From contig NZ_JAHAHT010000052.1 in NCBI RefSeq assembly GCF_018373095.1, forward strand, positions 1 to 11,699: a DNA stretch of 11,699 nt, in the 5' to 3' direction. The DNA is from Haemophilus parahaemolyticus. GTDB taxonomy: Bacteria > Pseudomonadota > Gammaproteobacteria > Enterobacterales > Pasteurellaceae. The notes beneath the pieces are model-generated. The model made no database searches and was not told where the DNA came from. It was given only the letters and a program-made list of their open reading frames with translations. Below are positions 1 through 7,373 of this stretch, in pieces; position 1 is the first letter of the stretch, and each line of letters opens with the position of its first letter. Made by a program: the position numbers and the translations under genes.

Positions 1-1260
1 GATAAAAAACAATTAGCGGAATACTTAACTCGCTTAGAAGAAGCGGCAAAACGTGACCACCGTAAAATCGGTAAAGCGTTAGACTTATACCATATGCAAG
101 AAGAAGCACCTGGTATGGTATTCTGGCACAATGACGGTTGGACAATTTTCCGTGAACTTGAAACCTTCGTACGTACCAAATTAAAAGAGTACGATTACCA
201 AGAGGTAAAAGGTCCGTTTATGATGGATCGCGTATTGTGGGAAAGAACAGGTCACTGGCAAAACTACGCCGATTTAATGTTCACCACACAATCTGAAAAC
301 CGAGAATATGCAATCAAACCGATGAACTGTCCAGGTCACGTTCAGATCTTCAACCAAGGCTTGAAATCTTACCGTGACTTGCCAATTCGTATGGCAGAAT
401 TCGGTTCTTGCCACCGTAACGAGCCATCAGGTTCTTTACACGGTTTAATGCGTGTGCGTGGCTTCACTCAAGATGATGCGCATATTTTCTGTACCGAAGA
501 TCAAATCGAATCTGAAGTAACCAGCTGTATTCGTATGGTTTACGACATTTACAGCACTTTCGGCTTTACCAACATTGCTGTAAAACTCTCTACTCGCCCT
601 GAAAACCGCATTGGTTCAGATGAAATGTGGGATCGTGCTGAAGCAGGTTTAGCCGCAGCACTTGCCCACAATGGTTTAGAATACGAAATTCAAGAAGGTG
701 AAGGCGCATTCTATGGTCCGAAAATTGAGTTCGCATTGCGTGACTGCTTAGGCCGTGAATGGCAATGTGGTACGGTGCAATTAGACTTTGCATTACCAGG
801 TCGCTTAGATGCTTCTTATGTGGCGGAAGACAATAGTCGTCGCACGCCTGTAATGATCCACCGTGCGATTTTAGGTTCAATTGAGCGTTTTATCGGTATC
901 ATTACTGAAGAATATGCTGGTTTCTTCCCAGCCTGGTTAGCTCCAACGCAAGCGGTGGTGATGAATATTACCGACAGCCAAGCGGAATACGTACAACAAG
1001 TGGTGAAAACCCTTTCAGATGCAGGTCTACGCGTGAAAGCAGACCTGCGTAACGAAAAAGTGGGTTTCAAAATCCGTGAACACACCTTACGCCGCGTGCC
1101 ATATATGCTCGTGTGTGGTGATAAAGAAATCGCTGAAGGAAAAATTGCTGTGCGTACCCGTAAAGGGGAAGATTTAGGTACATTCAAAGTAGAAGAATTT
1201 GCTGAAATCTTGAAAAACCAAGTGCGTGGTCGTGAGCTTAAATTGTTAGGCGAAGAGTAA
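1..1260 (+). CDS. thrS: Threonyl-tRNA synthetase, C-terminal 419 residues (5' partial)
   Basis: Charges tRNA-Thr with threonine in the cytoplasm (class II synthetase). The reading frame is open from base 1, so the ATG at 94 is internal. The first visible residues (RDHRKIGKALDL, then QEEAPGMVFWHNDGW) enter the catalytic domain. The three zinc ligands that hold threonine are visible: Cys110 in MNCPGH, His161 in DDAHIF and His287 in VMIHRAIL. Their spacings of 51 and 126 match E. coli Cys334/His385/His511, so about 224 N-terminal residues (TGS and editing domains) lie outside the window. Motif 2 (EFGSCHRNEPSGSLHG) and motif 3 (HRAILGSIERF) are intact, followed by the anticodon-binding domain (from about FPAWLAPTQ). 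In E. coli infC follows thrS; here a terminator and a convergent gene follow instead. Identification is secure. Confidence 0.98.
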   Translation, partial: DKKQLAEYLTRLEEAAKRDHRKIGKALDLYHMQEEAPGMVFWHNDGWTIFRELETFVRTKLKEYDYQEVKGPFMMDRVLWERTGHWQNYADLMFTTQSENREYAIKPMNCPGHVQIFNQGLKSYRDLPIRMAEFGSCHRNEPSGSLHGLMRVRGFTQDDAHIFCTEDQIESEVTSCIRMVYDIYSTFGFTNIAVKLSTRPENRIGSDEMWDRAEAGLAAALAHNGLEYEIQEGEGAFYGPKIEFALRDCLGREWQCGTVQLDFALPGRLDASYVAEDNSRRTPVMIHRAILGSIERFIGIITEEYAGFFPAWLAPTQAVVMNITDSQAEYVQQVVKTLSDAGLRVKADLRNEKVGFKIREHTLRRVPYMLVCGDKEIAEGKIAVRTRKGEDLGTFKVEEFAEILKNQVRGRELKLLGEE

Positions 1261-1287
1261 AAAAGATTAATTAAGAACAAATGCTAG

Positions 1288-1323
1288 AAACCGCACCAAG
1301 TGTTACACAAGGTGCGGTTTTTT
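1288..1323 (+). terminator. Rho-independent terminator of thrS
   Basis: A perfect 10-bp stem, AAACCGCACC (1288-1297) with GGTGCGGTTT (1311-1320), encloses a 13-base loop and runs into six T (1318-1323), 28 bases after the thrS stop. The loop can add a small inner GTG/CAC pairing. The T tract is only on the plus-strand side, so it mainly serves thrS, not the convergent tsaC. Confidence 0.88.
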
Positions 1324-1340
1324 ATTCAATATGCCCAAAC

Positions 1341-1895
1341 TCACCCAGCCCGCAAAACCTGTTGGGTGAAAATATCTCGAATTTCTGAAGGGTTGGTTCG
1401 CCCTTCGGTTTCAGCTTCTAATACAGGGAAATCCTTGCCAAATTGAGCATAAACTTGACCGCTTGTGCGACAAGGTAGTAAGCCTGAAATATTGGCACTG
1501 GTGGAGGTAATCGCAGATTGCGTTGCTAAGCATAAGGCTTCCACCGCAGGGGTGCGGCAAAGTCGCATGGCAATGGAGTTGAACTGCCCAGTGAGAAAGC
1601 GGGGCAAGTTTGGTTTAGCGGGCATAATCCACGTAATCGCTTGGCTGCTAATTTTGCCAAAACGTTGCCATTCCGTTTCCGTCAATTTGCTCTCATCTAA
1701 ATAAGGCAAAAGCAGTTCCACTGTTGGGGCAATTAAAATCAGCCCTTTTTTCTCTTCTCGTTTTTTAAGGGCAAGCAAGGCTCTGACCGCTTTTTCGCTA
1801 TTCGGATTGCAGCCTAAACCAAAAACGGCTTCGGTTGGATAGGCAATCACTTCATTTTGTTGAAATTTCTCAATGATTTTTTGCAAATTATTCAT
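1341..1895 (-). CDS. tsaC: Threonylcarbamoyl-AMP synthase TsaC (YrdC/Sua5 family)
   Basis: Makes threonylcarbamoyl-AMP from threonine, bicarbonate and ATP, the first step of t6A37 formation on tRNAs reading ANN codons; TsaB/D/E complete the reaction. The protein has 184 residues (E. coli TsaC 190) and is a single YrdC domain without the Sua5 extension. Visible landmarks are YPTEAVFGLGC at 19-29, the basic binding patch KKREEKKG at 44-51 (KxR motif region), STSAN at 131-135 and the C-terminal NPSEIRD at 168-174. The ATG at 1895 overlaps the yrdD stop by 8 bases (ATGAATAA), so translational coupling is likely. The Shine-Dalgarno GGTGA lies 6 bases upstream, inside yrdD and overlapping an uptake sequence. 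It is the last gene of the minus-strand cluster; E. coli also has yrdD next to tsaC. Confidence 0.95.
   Translation of the reverse strand: MNNLQKIIEKFQQNEVIAYPTEAVFGLGCNPNSEKAVRALLALKKREEKKGLILIAPTVELLLPYLDESKLTETEWQRFGKISSQAITWIMPAKPNLPRFLTGQFNSIAMRLCRTPAVEALCLATQSAITSTSANISGLLPCRTSGQVYAQFGKDFPVLEAETEGRTNPSEIRDIFTQQVLRAG
1458..1466 (-). repeat. DNA uptake signal sequence
   Basis: Exact ACAAGCGGT on the minus strand, inside tsaC. Followed by CAAGTTT, which resembles the extended A. pleuropneumoniae-type element. Confidence 0.75.
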
Positions 1896-2442
1896 CTTTT
1901 TTCACCGCTTGTTCTGTTTCTCTTTCTTCAAAAATATGCTGACACGCTTTGTTCGCACATTGGTAACCTTTTTTACCTTTACGTAACACGGCTAATGAAA
2001 AATGACACGCAGGACATTCTTTTTCAATCGGCTGGCTTGCAAGGGTAAATCGGCATTTGGGATAGCCTTCACAGCCATAGAAAATTTTGCCTATTCGTCC
2101 TTTACGTGGCACTAAATGGTGTTTCTTACATTCAGGGCAAAGCCAACTTTCTTTAGGCTTTTCTTGCTCTTCCTGCACAATAAAATGACATTCTGGATAG
2201 TTGCTGCAACCAATAAACATTCCATTCTGCCCTTGCTTAATTTGCAGAAAATGACCACATTCAGGGCAAATTTCATCTAGCGTTTTTATTACATGCGAAC
2301 TTTGGTGTAGTGGTCTAATGTAACTACAATCTGGGTAGCGTGAACAGCCTAGAAATAGCCCGTATTTACCTTGTTTAATCTGCAACAATGCTCCGCAATC
2401 GGGGCAAAACTCTTCGTGTTTGGTAGATTTAAATAGTGACAT
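1888..2442 (-). CDS. yrdD: YrdD-like protein with four topoisomerase-type C4 zinc ribbons
   Basis: A 184-residue protein built almost only of four zinc ribbons of the type found at the C-terminus of DNA topoisomerase I. The cysteine sets are 13/16/33/39, 59/62/79/85, 102/105/124/130 and 143/146/162/167. The first three follow CPxC...GxxxGCxxYPxC; the fourth is divergent (QCANKAC). No catalytic domain is present. The family is expected to bind nucleic acid, but its cellular role is not settled. Length agrees with E. coli YrdD (180), which also neighbours tsaC. The start lies one base after the rep stop, preceded only by a weak purine stretch (AGAGA), so it probably depends on translation of rep. 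The end overlaps tsaC by 8 bases. Confidence 0.88.
   Translation of the reverse strand: MSLFKSTKHEEFCPDCGALLQIKQGKYGLFLGCSRYPDCSYIRPLHQSSHVIKTLDEICPECGHFLQIKQGQNGMFIGCSNYPECHFIVQEEQEKPKESWLCPECKKHHLVPRKGRIGKIFYGCEGYPKCRFTLASQPIEKECPACHFSLAVLRKGKKGYQCANKACQHIFEERETEQAVKKDE
1902..1912 (-). promoter_or_regulatory. tsaC ribosome binding site fused to a DNA uptake sequence
   Basis: On the minus strand the bases read ACAAGCGGTGA and then AAAAAG before the tsaC ATG. The first nine are an exact uptake signal word (1904-1912). The last five, GGTGA, match the 3' part of the canonical Shine-Dalgarno (GGAGGTGA) at a 6-base spacing. The same bases encode residues QAVK near the end of YrdD. The overlap is seen directly; its use as the ribosome binding site is inferred. 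Confidence 0.6.
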
Positions 2443-2443
2443 T

Positions 2444-4462
2444 TTATCTCTGATTCGCTTTTAATTTTGCCATTAAATCGGCAATATTTGAGGACACTTT
2501 ATCCACTTTCTGTTGTTCGCTCAGCTGTGGTTTTTCGCTTTCCCAAACTAAATCATCTTGCGGAAGCTCAAGCAAGAAGCGACTTGGCTCAGGCTTGATA
2601 ATTTCGCCATATTGACGACGTTCTTTACACAGTGAAAAAGTGAGCGTTTGCTGAGCACGAGTAATCCCCACATAAGCCAAGCGGCGTTCTTCTTCCAGGT
2701 TGTCATCATCTAGGCTATTTTGGTGTGGCAAAATACCCTCTTCCATTCCAATGAGAAAAACGTGCGGAAACTCCAACCCTTTTGAAGCATGTAGCGTCAT
2801 TAGCTGCACTTGGTCGGCTTCGTCATCATCTTCGCCACGCTCAAGCATATCCCGTAAAGTCAGGCGATTAACCACTTGCTCCAACGTCATCGGAGCTTCA
2901 ATTTCATCGCCAGCCAGCATCGCCTCAATCCATTCAAACAGCGTTTGCACATTACGGCTTTGCATTTCTGCTGCTTTCGGCGAGGTTGCTTGTTCATACA
3001 AATAAGCTTCGTATTGAATCTGCCCCAACATATCTTTCATTGCAACAATCGGATCAGAATGAACCGCTTGCTCGGCAATTTTTACGATCCAATTGGCGAA
3101 ATCTTGCAAGGCTTGATAAGGCTTTGGCGTTAAGCGTTGAATCAGCTCAAAATCAAAAATCGCATCAAACAGGCTGATATGTTTTTCATTTGCCAACAAG
3201 CCCAGTTTTTCAAGCGTAGCTGGACCAATTTCACGTTTTGGCACATTCACAATACGTAAAAATGCAGCGTCATCTTCAGGATTCACCACCAAACGCAGAT
3301 ACGCCATCATATCCTTAATTTCAGCTCGAGAGAAAAACGATGTTCCGCCCGAAATTTTGTACGGAATACGGTTTTGCATCAACAATTTTTCGAGCAACCG
3401 CGACTGGTGATTGCCTCGATAAAGTATGGCGTAATCTTTATATTTCGTTTTTTTGGAAAAACGATGGGCGATAATTTCTCCCACGACACGCTCTGCTTCG
3501 TGTTCTTCATTTTTCGCATCAATAATATTCAGCTTTTCGCCTTGCCCTAATTCCGAGAATATTTTTTTGTCGAAAATATGTTCATTATTATCAATCAGAA
3601 TGTTGGCACAATGCAGAATCCGCTGACTAGAACGGTAATTTTGTTCCAATTTAATCACTTTTAGGTCGAAATCTTCCCGTAAACGCCGCATATTTTCAGG
3701 TTTCGCCCCACGCCAAGAGTAGATCGACTGGTCATCATCCCCCACGACGGTAAACTTCGCATTTTCGCCTACGATAAGTTTAATTAACTCATATTGGCTA
3801 GTGTTGGTGTCTTGATACTCATCCACCAACAAATAGCGAATTTTTTGCTGCCAACGAGTTTTTGCTTCAGGAAATTGGCGGAAAAGCAACACCGGCAACA
3901 TAATCAAATCATCAAAATCTAGGGCATTATAGGCTTTTAGCTGATTTTGATAGAGTTGGTAAAAGTGTGAAAAAACGCGATCTCGCTCCAATTTGCACTG
4001 ATGTATCGCGATTTCAGGCGAAAGCAGATCATTTTTCCAATTTGAAATAGTGGAAACCAACGCTTTTAAGAGATCTTTATCTTCCGCCACATTTTCAGGC
4101 AGTAAATGTTTGAGCAAAGCAATTTGATCATGTTCATCAAACAGCGTCATTCCAGACTTAAAACCGAGCAATTTATGCTCACGTTTGAGAATTTCAAAGC
4201 CTAGAGTATGAAAGGTAGAAATTGTCAGCCCTTTGGTTTTTTCTTTGCCGATAGAATGAGCCACACGCTCACGCATCTCACGTGCCGCCTTGTTGGTAAA
4301 AGTTACGGCGGCGATATTTCTCGGTGAATAGTTGCAATATTCGATTAGATGTGCAATTTTGTTGATAATAACCCGCGTTTTGCCCGAACCCGCACCCGCT
4401 AAAACGAGGCAAGCACCACTTACATATTCGACCGCTTGTTGTTGTTGGTTGTTGAGTTTCAT
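2444..4462 (-). CDS. rep: ATP-dependent DNA helicase Rep
   Basis: A 3'-5' superfamily 1A helicase that works with the replisome, clearing proteins ahead of forks and helping restart. The 672 residues match E. coli Rep (673). Helicase motifs appear in order: Walker A AGAGSGKT (22-29), motif Ia (AAVTFTNKAAREMRERV), motif II DEYQDTN (214-220), motif III GDDDQSIYSWRGA (241-253), motif IV (LEQNYRSSQRIL), motif V (TLHASKGLEFPHVFLIG) and motif VI (RRLAYVGITRAQQ). The length and the short C-terminal tail favour Rep over UvrD or PcrA. The ATG at 4462 has no good Shine-Dalgarno; the upstream glycosyltransferase ends 30 bases before it and yrdD begins 1 base after it. An uptake sequence lies within codons near the start (4431-4439). 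Confidence 0.96.
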   Translation of the reverse strand: MKLNNQQQQAVEYVSGACLVLAGAGSGKTRVIINKIAHLIEYCNYSPRNIAAVTFTNKAAREMRERVAHSIGKEKTKGLTISTFHTLGFEILKREHKLLGFKSGMTLFDEHDQIALLKHLLPENVAEDKDLLKALVSTISNWKNDLLSPEIAIHQCKLERDRVFSHFYQLYQNQLKAYNALDFDDLIMLPVLLFRQFPEAKTRWQQKIRYLLVDEYQDTNTSQYELIKLIVGENAKFTVVGDDDQSIYSWRGAKPENMRRLREDFDLKVIKLEQNYRSSQRILHCANILIDNNEHIFDKKIFSELGQGEKLNIIDAKNEEHEAERVVGEIIAHRFSKKTKYKDYAILYRGNHQSRLLEKLLMQNRIPYKISGGTSFFSRAEIKDMMAYLRLVVNPEDDAAFLRIVNVPKREIGPATLEKLGLLANEKHISLFDAIFDFELIQRLTPKPYQALQDFANWIVKIAEQAVHSDPIVAMKDMLGQIQYEAYLYEQATSPKAAEMQSRNVQTLFEWIEAMLAGDEIEAPMTLEQVVNRLTLRDMLERGEDDDEADQVQLMTLHASKGLEFPHVFLIGMEEGILPHQNSLDDDNLEEERRLAYVGITRAQQTLTFSLCKERRQYGEIIKPEPSRFLLELPQDDLVWESEKPQLSEQQKVDKVSSNIADLMAKLKANQR
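4431..4439 (-). repeat. DNA uptake signal sequence
   Basis: Exact ACAAGCGGT on the minus strand, near the 5' end of rep, encoding QAVE-type codons. Confidence 0.75.
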
Positions 4463-4492
4463 CGTTTATTTATCTAATTTTTTGACCGTTTA

Positions 4493-5287
4493 TTATGCTT
4501 CCCATTGCATTTTTAGCGGATTTATTCCAATTTTGGGGCTATTTAATCCTTGCTTTAAATGTTCAATTTGTTGACAGATGTGGTTAGTTACGCTTTCCGC
4601 TTCAGCCATTTTTTCTGGCGTAACACCTTCAGGTTGGATACCGAATAAAATGGCATCAAGTAAGCGTTCAGCGTGCATGCCTTCACGGCAGTAGTGCAAC
4701 ACACCCGCATCTTGGAAACAGGTGGCAACATTAGCTATTTTCGTGGTAGCTATGCCTAAAGCACTATCTTCGCCACCTAATTCGCGGAAAAGTTGATTTT
4801 GTGGAAAGCCCCCACAAGCAAAGAAAAAAGCACGACGAAAAACCACATTACCGCCACAGGTCATTCGCATATGTTGCCAAGCGTACTCAAATTGCGGATG
4901 TTTTGCATATTTTTCCGCAATTCCAACCGCTTTCAAATCCAAGCGAACCAAACTCACATCGGGGCAAAATTCAAACACTGCTTGTGCCACTTGCAAGGCT
5001 TGCGGTTCATAGGCATCATCCGCATCTAAAAAAGCGATAAGATCCGATTCACTTTGCCACGCCCCCCAATTTCTGGCTTTTGCTACACCACTATTTTTTT
5101 GCATTTGCTCGAGACAAATTTTTTTAGGAAATTGGCTTTGTATCGATAACATGAGTTTCAAAGTACCATCCGTTGAGCCATCATCAACTAACCAAATTTT
5201 GCCTAATTCCACTTGATTTAACGCACTTTGCACCGCTCGCATCAACGTTTTTTCTGCGTTGTAGCAAGGAATAATCACATCAATCAT
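4493..5287 (-). CDS. Family 2 glycosyltransferase, probably for lipooligosaccharide or another surface glycan
   Basis: A 264-residue GT-A fold glycosyltransferase of CAZy family GT2. The nucleotide-sugar site is clear: VIIPCYNAE at 4-12, LVDDGSTDGT at 33-42, the DxD-type metal motif FLDADD at 87-91, and a GGED motif at 171-174 where the catalytic base normally sits. There is no signal peptide or membrane segment, so it should act on the cytoplasmic face. The start overlaps the lpxH stop by ATGA, with AGGAG (5298-5302) 10 bases upstream. Coupling to lpxH suggests a part in lipid A/LOS assembly, but acceptor and sugar cannot be read from sequence. The C-terminal 60 residues (from about 205) lie outside the GT2 core and I do not recognise them. 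The family assignment is certain; the pathway is inferred from position. Confidence 0.85.
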   Translation of the reverse strand: MIDVIIPCYNAEKTLMRAVQSALNQVELGKIWLVDDGSTDGTLKLMLSIQSQFPKKICLEQMQKNSGVAKARNWGAWQSESDLIAFLDADDAYEPQALQVAQAVFEFCPDVSLVRLDLKAVGIAEKYAKHPQFEYAWQHMRMTCGGNVVFRRAFFFACGGFPQNQLFRELGGEDSALGIATTKIANVATCFQDAGVLHYCREGMHAERLLDAILFGIQPEGVTPEKMAEAESVTNHICQQIEHLKQGLNSPKIGINPLKMQWEA

Positions 5288-5982
5288 ATGAATTTTGCTC
5301 CTGCTTCATCAACAACTAAAATCGAGGCATAATCATCTTTCCAATCACCTAACACAATACGAGTAAAACCTTGTTCTTGATGAATATGCTCACGGTGTGT
5401 ATGCCCGTGAATCAGCAGTTCAGCACCAAATTCCTCAACTTTTTCAGCAGTAAATTTCGGGTTTACATCCATAATTTCAAAAGATTTCGACCGCTTGTCT
5501 TGCTTGCTTTTGGCTCGAATTTTATTGGCGATATTTAATCGGATAAACAAAGGCAAACAGAGAAACAATTTTTGCCGCCATTTTTGATGTACTTTTTGGC
5601 GGAATTGTTGATATTTTACATCATCGATGCAAAGCGTGTCGCCATGACAAAGCAGTACTTTTTTACCATATAAATCAAGCAGTTGATAATCAAGTAAAAT
5701 TTCTATTCCCGTTTCTTTAGCAAAGCGCTTGCCGATTAAAAAGTCTCGGTTACCGCAAATAAAATAGCATTTTACACCGCTTACGGTGACTATTCGAATT
5801 GCCTGTTTTACTTCATCAATTAGCGGGGATTGTTCATCATCGCCAATCCAAAAATCGAATAGATCACCAAGGATATAAACTGCCTCTGCAAGCGGTGCTT
5901 TTTGCTGCATAAATTGCAAAAAGAGCTTGGTGATTTTGGGGTGTGATTCGCCTAAATGCAGGTCGGAGATAAAGTAAATCAT
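5284..5982 (-). CDS. lpxH: UDP-2,3-diacylglucosamine diphosphatase LpxH
   Basis: Hydrolyses UDP-2,3-diacylglucosamine to lipid X and UMP, the fourth step of lipid A synthesis, at the inner membrane surface. It is a calcineurin-like metallophosphoesterase with every metal ligand in place (numbering from the ATG at 5982): DLH with D7/H9, GDLFDFWIGD with D40, GNRD with N78, CHGD with H113, and GHTH with H194/H196 preceded by H192. The 232 residues compare with 240 in E. coli. The frame also allows a TTG start at 6003, seven codons earlier, but the ATG puts the first strand (MIYFISDLHL) at the very N-terminus as in E. coli. Neither start has a convincing Shine-Dalgarno. It is first in the minus-strand cluster and ends in an ATGA overlap with the glycosyltransferase. 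An uptake sequence is embedded at 5490-5498. Confidence 0.96.
   Translation of the reverse strand: MIYFISDLHLGESHPKITKLFLQFMQQKAPLAEAVYILGDLFDFWIGDDEQSPLIDEVKQAIRIVTVSGVKCYFICGNRDFLIGKRFAKETGIEILLDYQLLDLYGKKVLLCHGDTLCIDDVKYQQFRQKVHQKWRQKLFLCLPLFIRLNIANKIRAKSKQDKRSKSFEIMDVNPKFTAEKVEEFGAELLIHGHTHREHIHQEQGFTRIVLGDWKDDYASILVVDEAGAKFI
5490..5498 (-). repeat. DNA uptake signal sequence
   Basis: Exact ACAAGCGGT on the minus strand inside lpxH, followed by CGAAATCTTTT, close to the extended element with its AT-rich tail. Confidence 0.75.
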
Positions 5983-6012
5983 AACGTGAATGGATTTGTT
6001 CAAATTGGCGGT

Positions 6013-6041
6013 AATGTAGCGAAAAATTACAGAAACTGCAA
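6013..6041 (-). promoter_or_regulatory. Candidate promoter for the lpxH cluster
   Basis: On the minus strand TTGCAG (6036-6041) and TACATT (6013-6018) are separated by exactly 17 bases, 31 bases upstream of the lpxH ATG. The -35 matches the consensus at only 3 of 6 positions and the -10 at 4 of 6, so this is a weak prediction that rests mainly on spacing and position. Confidence 0.3.
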
Positions 6042-6131
6042 AGAAAATACGGATTTATCTGTGTTGTATTATTATTTTACCAAATATCGTCAAAAATCAG
6101 CCGCTTATCGCTCAAAAAGTAAATTTTCACT

Positions 6132-6159
6132 TTCAAAGTCAAGCCATTCGCTATATCAT
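6132..6159 (+). promoter_or_regulatory. Candidate promoter for potABC
   Basis: TTCAAA (6132-6137) and TATCAT (6154-6159) are 16 bases apart and match sigma-70 boxes at 4 and 5 of 6 positions. A leader of about 95 bases would precede potA. The 6004-6260 interval is AT-rich, contains no supported gene and must hold divergent promoters for lpxH and potA. Confidence 0.35.
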
Positions 6160-6260
6160 ACTAGATTGATTTATTCTCATTTCGCGTTGCAAATCAAGCA
6201 ATTTTTATTGAATTTGCAATTCATTTTCTCAACTCTCTTCATAGGGGAAAACAACAGTAA

Positions 6261-7373
6261 ATGGAAAAGTTAGATAACAAACCCATTATCGAACTTCGCA
6301 ATGTTACCAAAAGCTATGGTAGCAAAACGATTCTGAAAAATTTGAATTTAACCATTAACGATGGTGAATTTTTAACAATTTTAGGTCCTTCAGGTTGTGG
6401 CAAGACAACTGCGTTACGTTTAATTGCGGGCTTTGAAGATTTAACAGAGGGTTCAATTATTCTTGATGGTCAAGATGTATCTAATATCCCTGCTGAACAA
6501 CGCCCTGTGAATACCGTATTCCAAAGCTATGCACTTTTCCCACATATGACCATTTTTGAAAACGTGGCATTTGGTTTGCGTATGCAAAAAGTGCCAAACG
6601 ATCAAATCAAACCGCGTGTAATGGAAGCATTACGTATGGTGCGTTTGGAAGACCGTGCCGAGCAAAAACCAGCACAGCTTTCAGGCGGCCAACAACAACG
6701 TATTGCTATTGCACGTGCGGTGGTAAATAAACCAAAAGTTTTACTTTTAGATGAATCACTCTCTGCTCTTGACTACAAATTGCGTAAAGAGATGCAACAA
6801 GAGTTAAAAGCATTACAACGTCAATTAGGCATTACCTTTATTTTTGTAACGCACGACCAAGAAGAAGCGTTAACGATGTCGGATCGTATTATCGTAATGA
6901 ATGCAGGTAAAATTGCTCAAGATGGCACACCTCGCGAAATTTATGAAGAGCCGAAAAACTTATTCGTGGCACACTTCATTGGCGAAATTAATGTGTTCGA
7001 TGCCACTGTGATTGAACGTATAGATGCTACTAATGTGAAAGCAAACGTGGAAGGTCGAATCTGCAATATTAAAGTAGAAGAATTAGACATTCAGCCAAAT
7101 CAAAAATTGAAAGTGTTGCTTCGTCCTGAGGATATTGTGATTGAAGAATTAGACGAAGATGAAAGCTCAAAAGCAATCATCGGTCACATTATCGACCGTA
7201 ACTATAAAGGTATGACGCTTGAATCTAGCGTGAAACTTGATCACAACGGTATGAACGTGTTAGTAAGCGAATTCTTCAATGAAGATGATCCAAACATTGA
7301 CCACGAAGTGGGTCAAAAAGTGGCATTAACGTGGCACGAAGGTTGGGAGGTTGTCCTAAACGATGACGAATAA
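6261..7373 (+). CDS. potA: Spermidine/putrescine ABC transporter ATP-binding protein PotA
   Basis: The ATPase that powers polyamine import through PotB/PotC on the inner face of the cytoplasmic membrane. In 370 residues it has all ABC features: Walker A GPSGCGKTT (42-50), Q-loop VFQSYALFPHMT (Q88), signature LSGGQQQ (140-146), Walker B VLLLDE (160-165), D-loop SALD (168-171) and switch H198 in THDQEEAL. The C-terminal part from about 235 (GEINVFDATV, LLRPEDIVIEE, MTLESSV, GWEVV) is the TOBE/regulatory domain. GEINVF and the potB/potC neighbours separate it from maltose or iron ATPases of similar build. The Shine-Dalgarno AGGGGA (6243-6248) is 12 bases from the ATG, rather far. Its stop lies inside potB (11-base overlap). 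Confidence 0.96.
   Translation: MEKLDNKPIIELRNVTKSYGSKTILKNLNLTINDGEFLTILGPSGCGKTTALRLIAGFEDLTEGSIILDGQDVSNIPAEQRPVNTVFQSYALFPHMTIFENVAFGLRMQKVPNDQIKPRVMEALRMVRLEDRAEQKPAQLSGGQQQRIAIARAVVNKPKVLLLDESLSALDYKLRKEMQQELKALQRQLGITFIFVTHDQEEALTMSDRIIVMNAGKIAQDGTPREIYEEPKNLFVAHFIGEINVFDATVIERIDATNVKANVEGRICNIKVEELDIQPNQKLKVLLRPEDIVIEELDEDESSKAIIGHIIDRNYKGMTLESSVKLDHNGMNVLVSEFFNEDDPNIDHEVGQKVALTWHEGWEVVLNDDE

Noticed and set aside
816..1280. 154-codon open frame on the minus strand opposite thrS
   Set aside because: It lies opposite strongly conserved thrS codons, including motif 3 and the anticodon-binding domain, resembles no protein I know, and has no plausible ribosome binding site.
1288..1320. 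thrS terminator arms as a pair of Haemophilus-type uptake sequences
   Set aside because: The arms contain AAGGTGCGGT, which has an extra G compared with AAGTGCGGT; neither arm is an exact word, and the other exact words in the window are of the other type.
6001..6003. TTG start for lpxH, seven codons upstream
   Set aside because: The ATG at 5982 places the first beta strand and the DLH motif as in E. coli LpxH, and the TTG has no Shine-Dalgarno.
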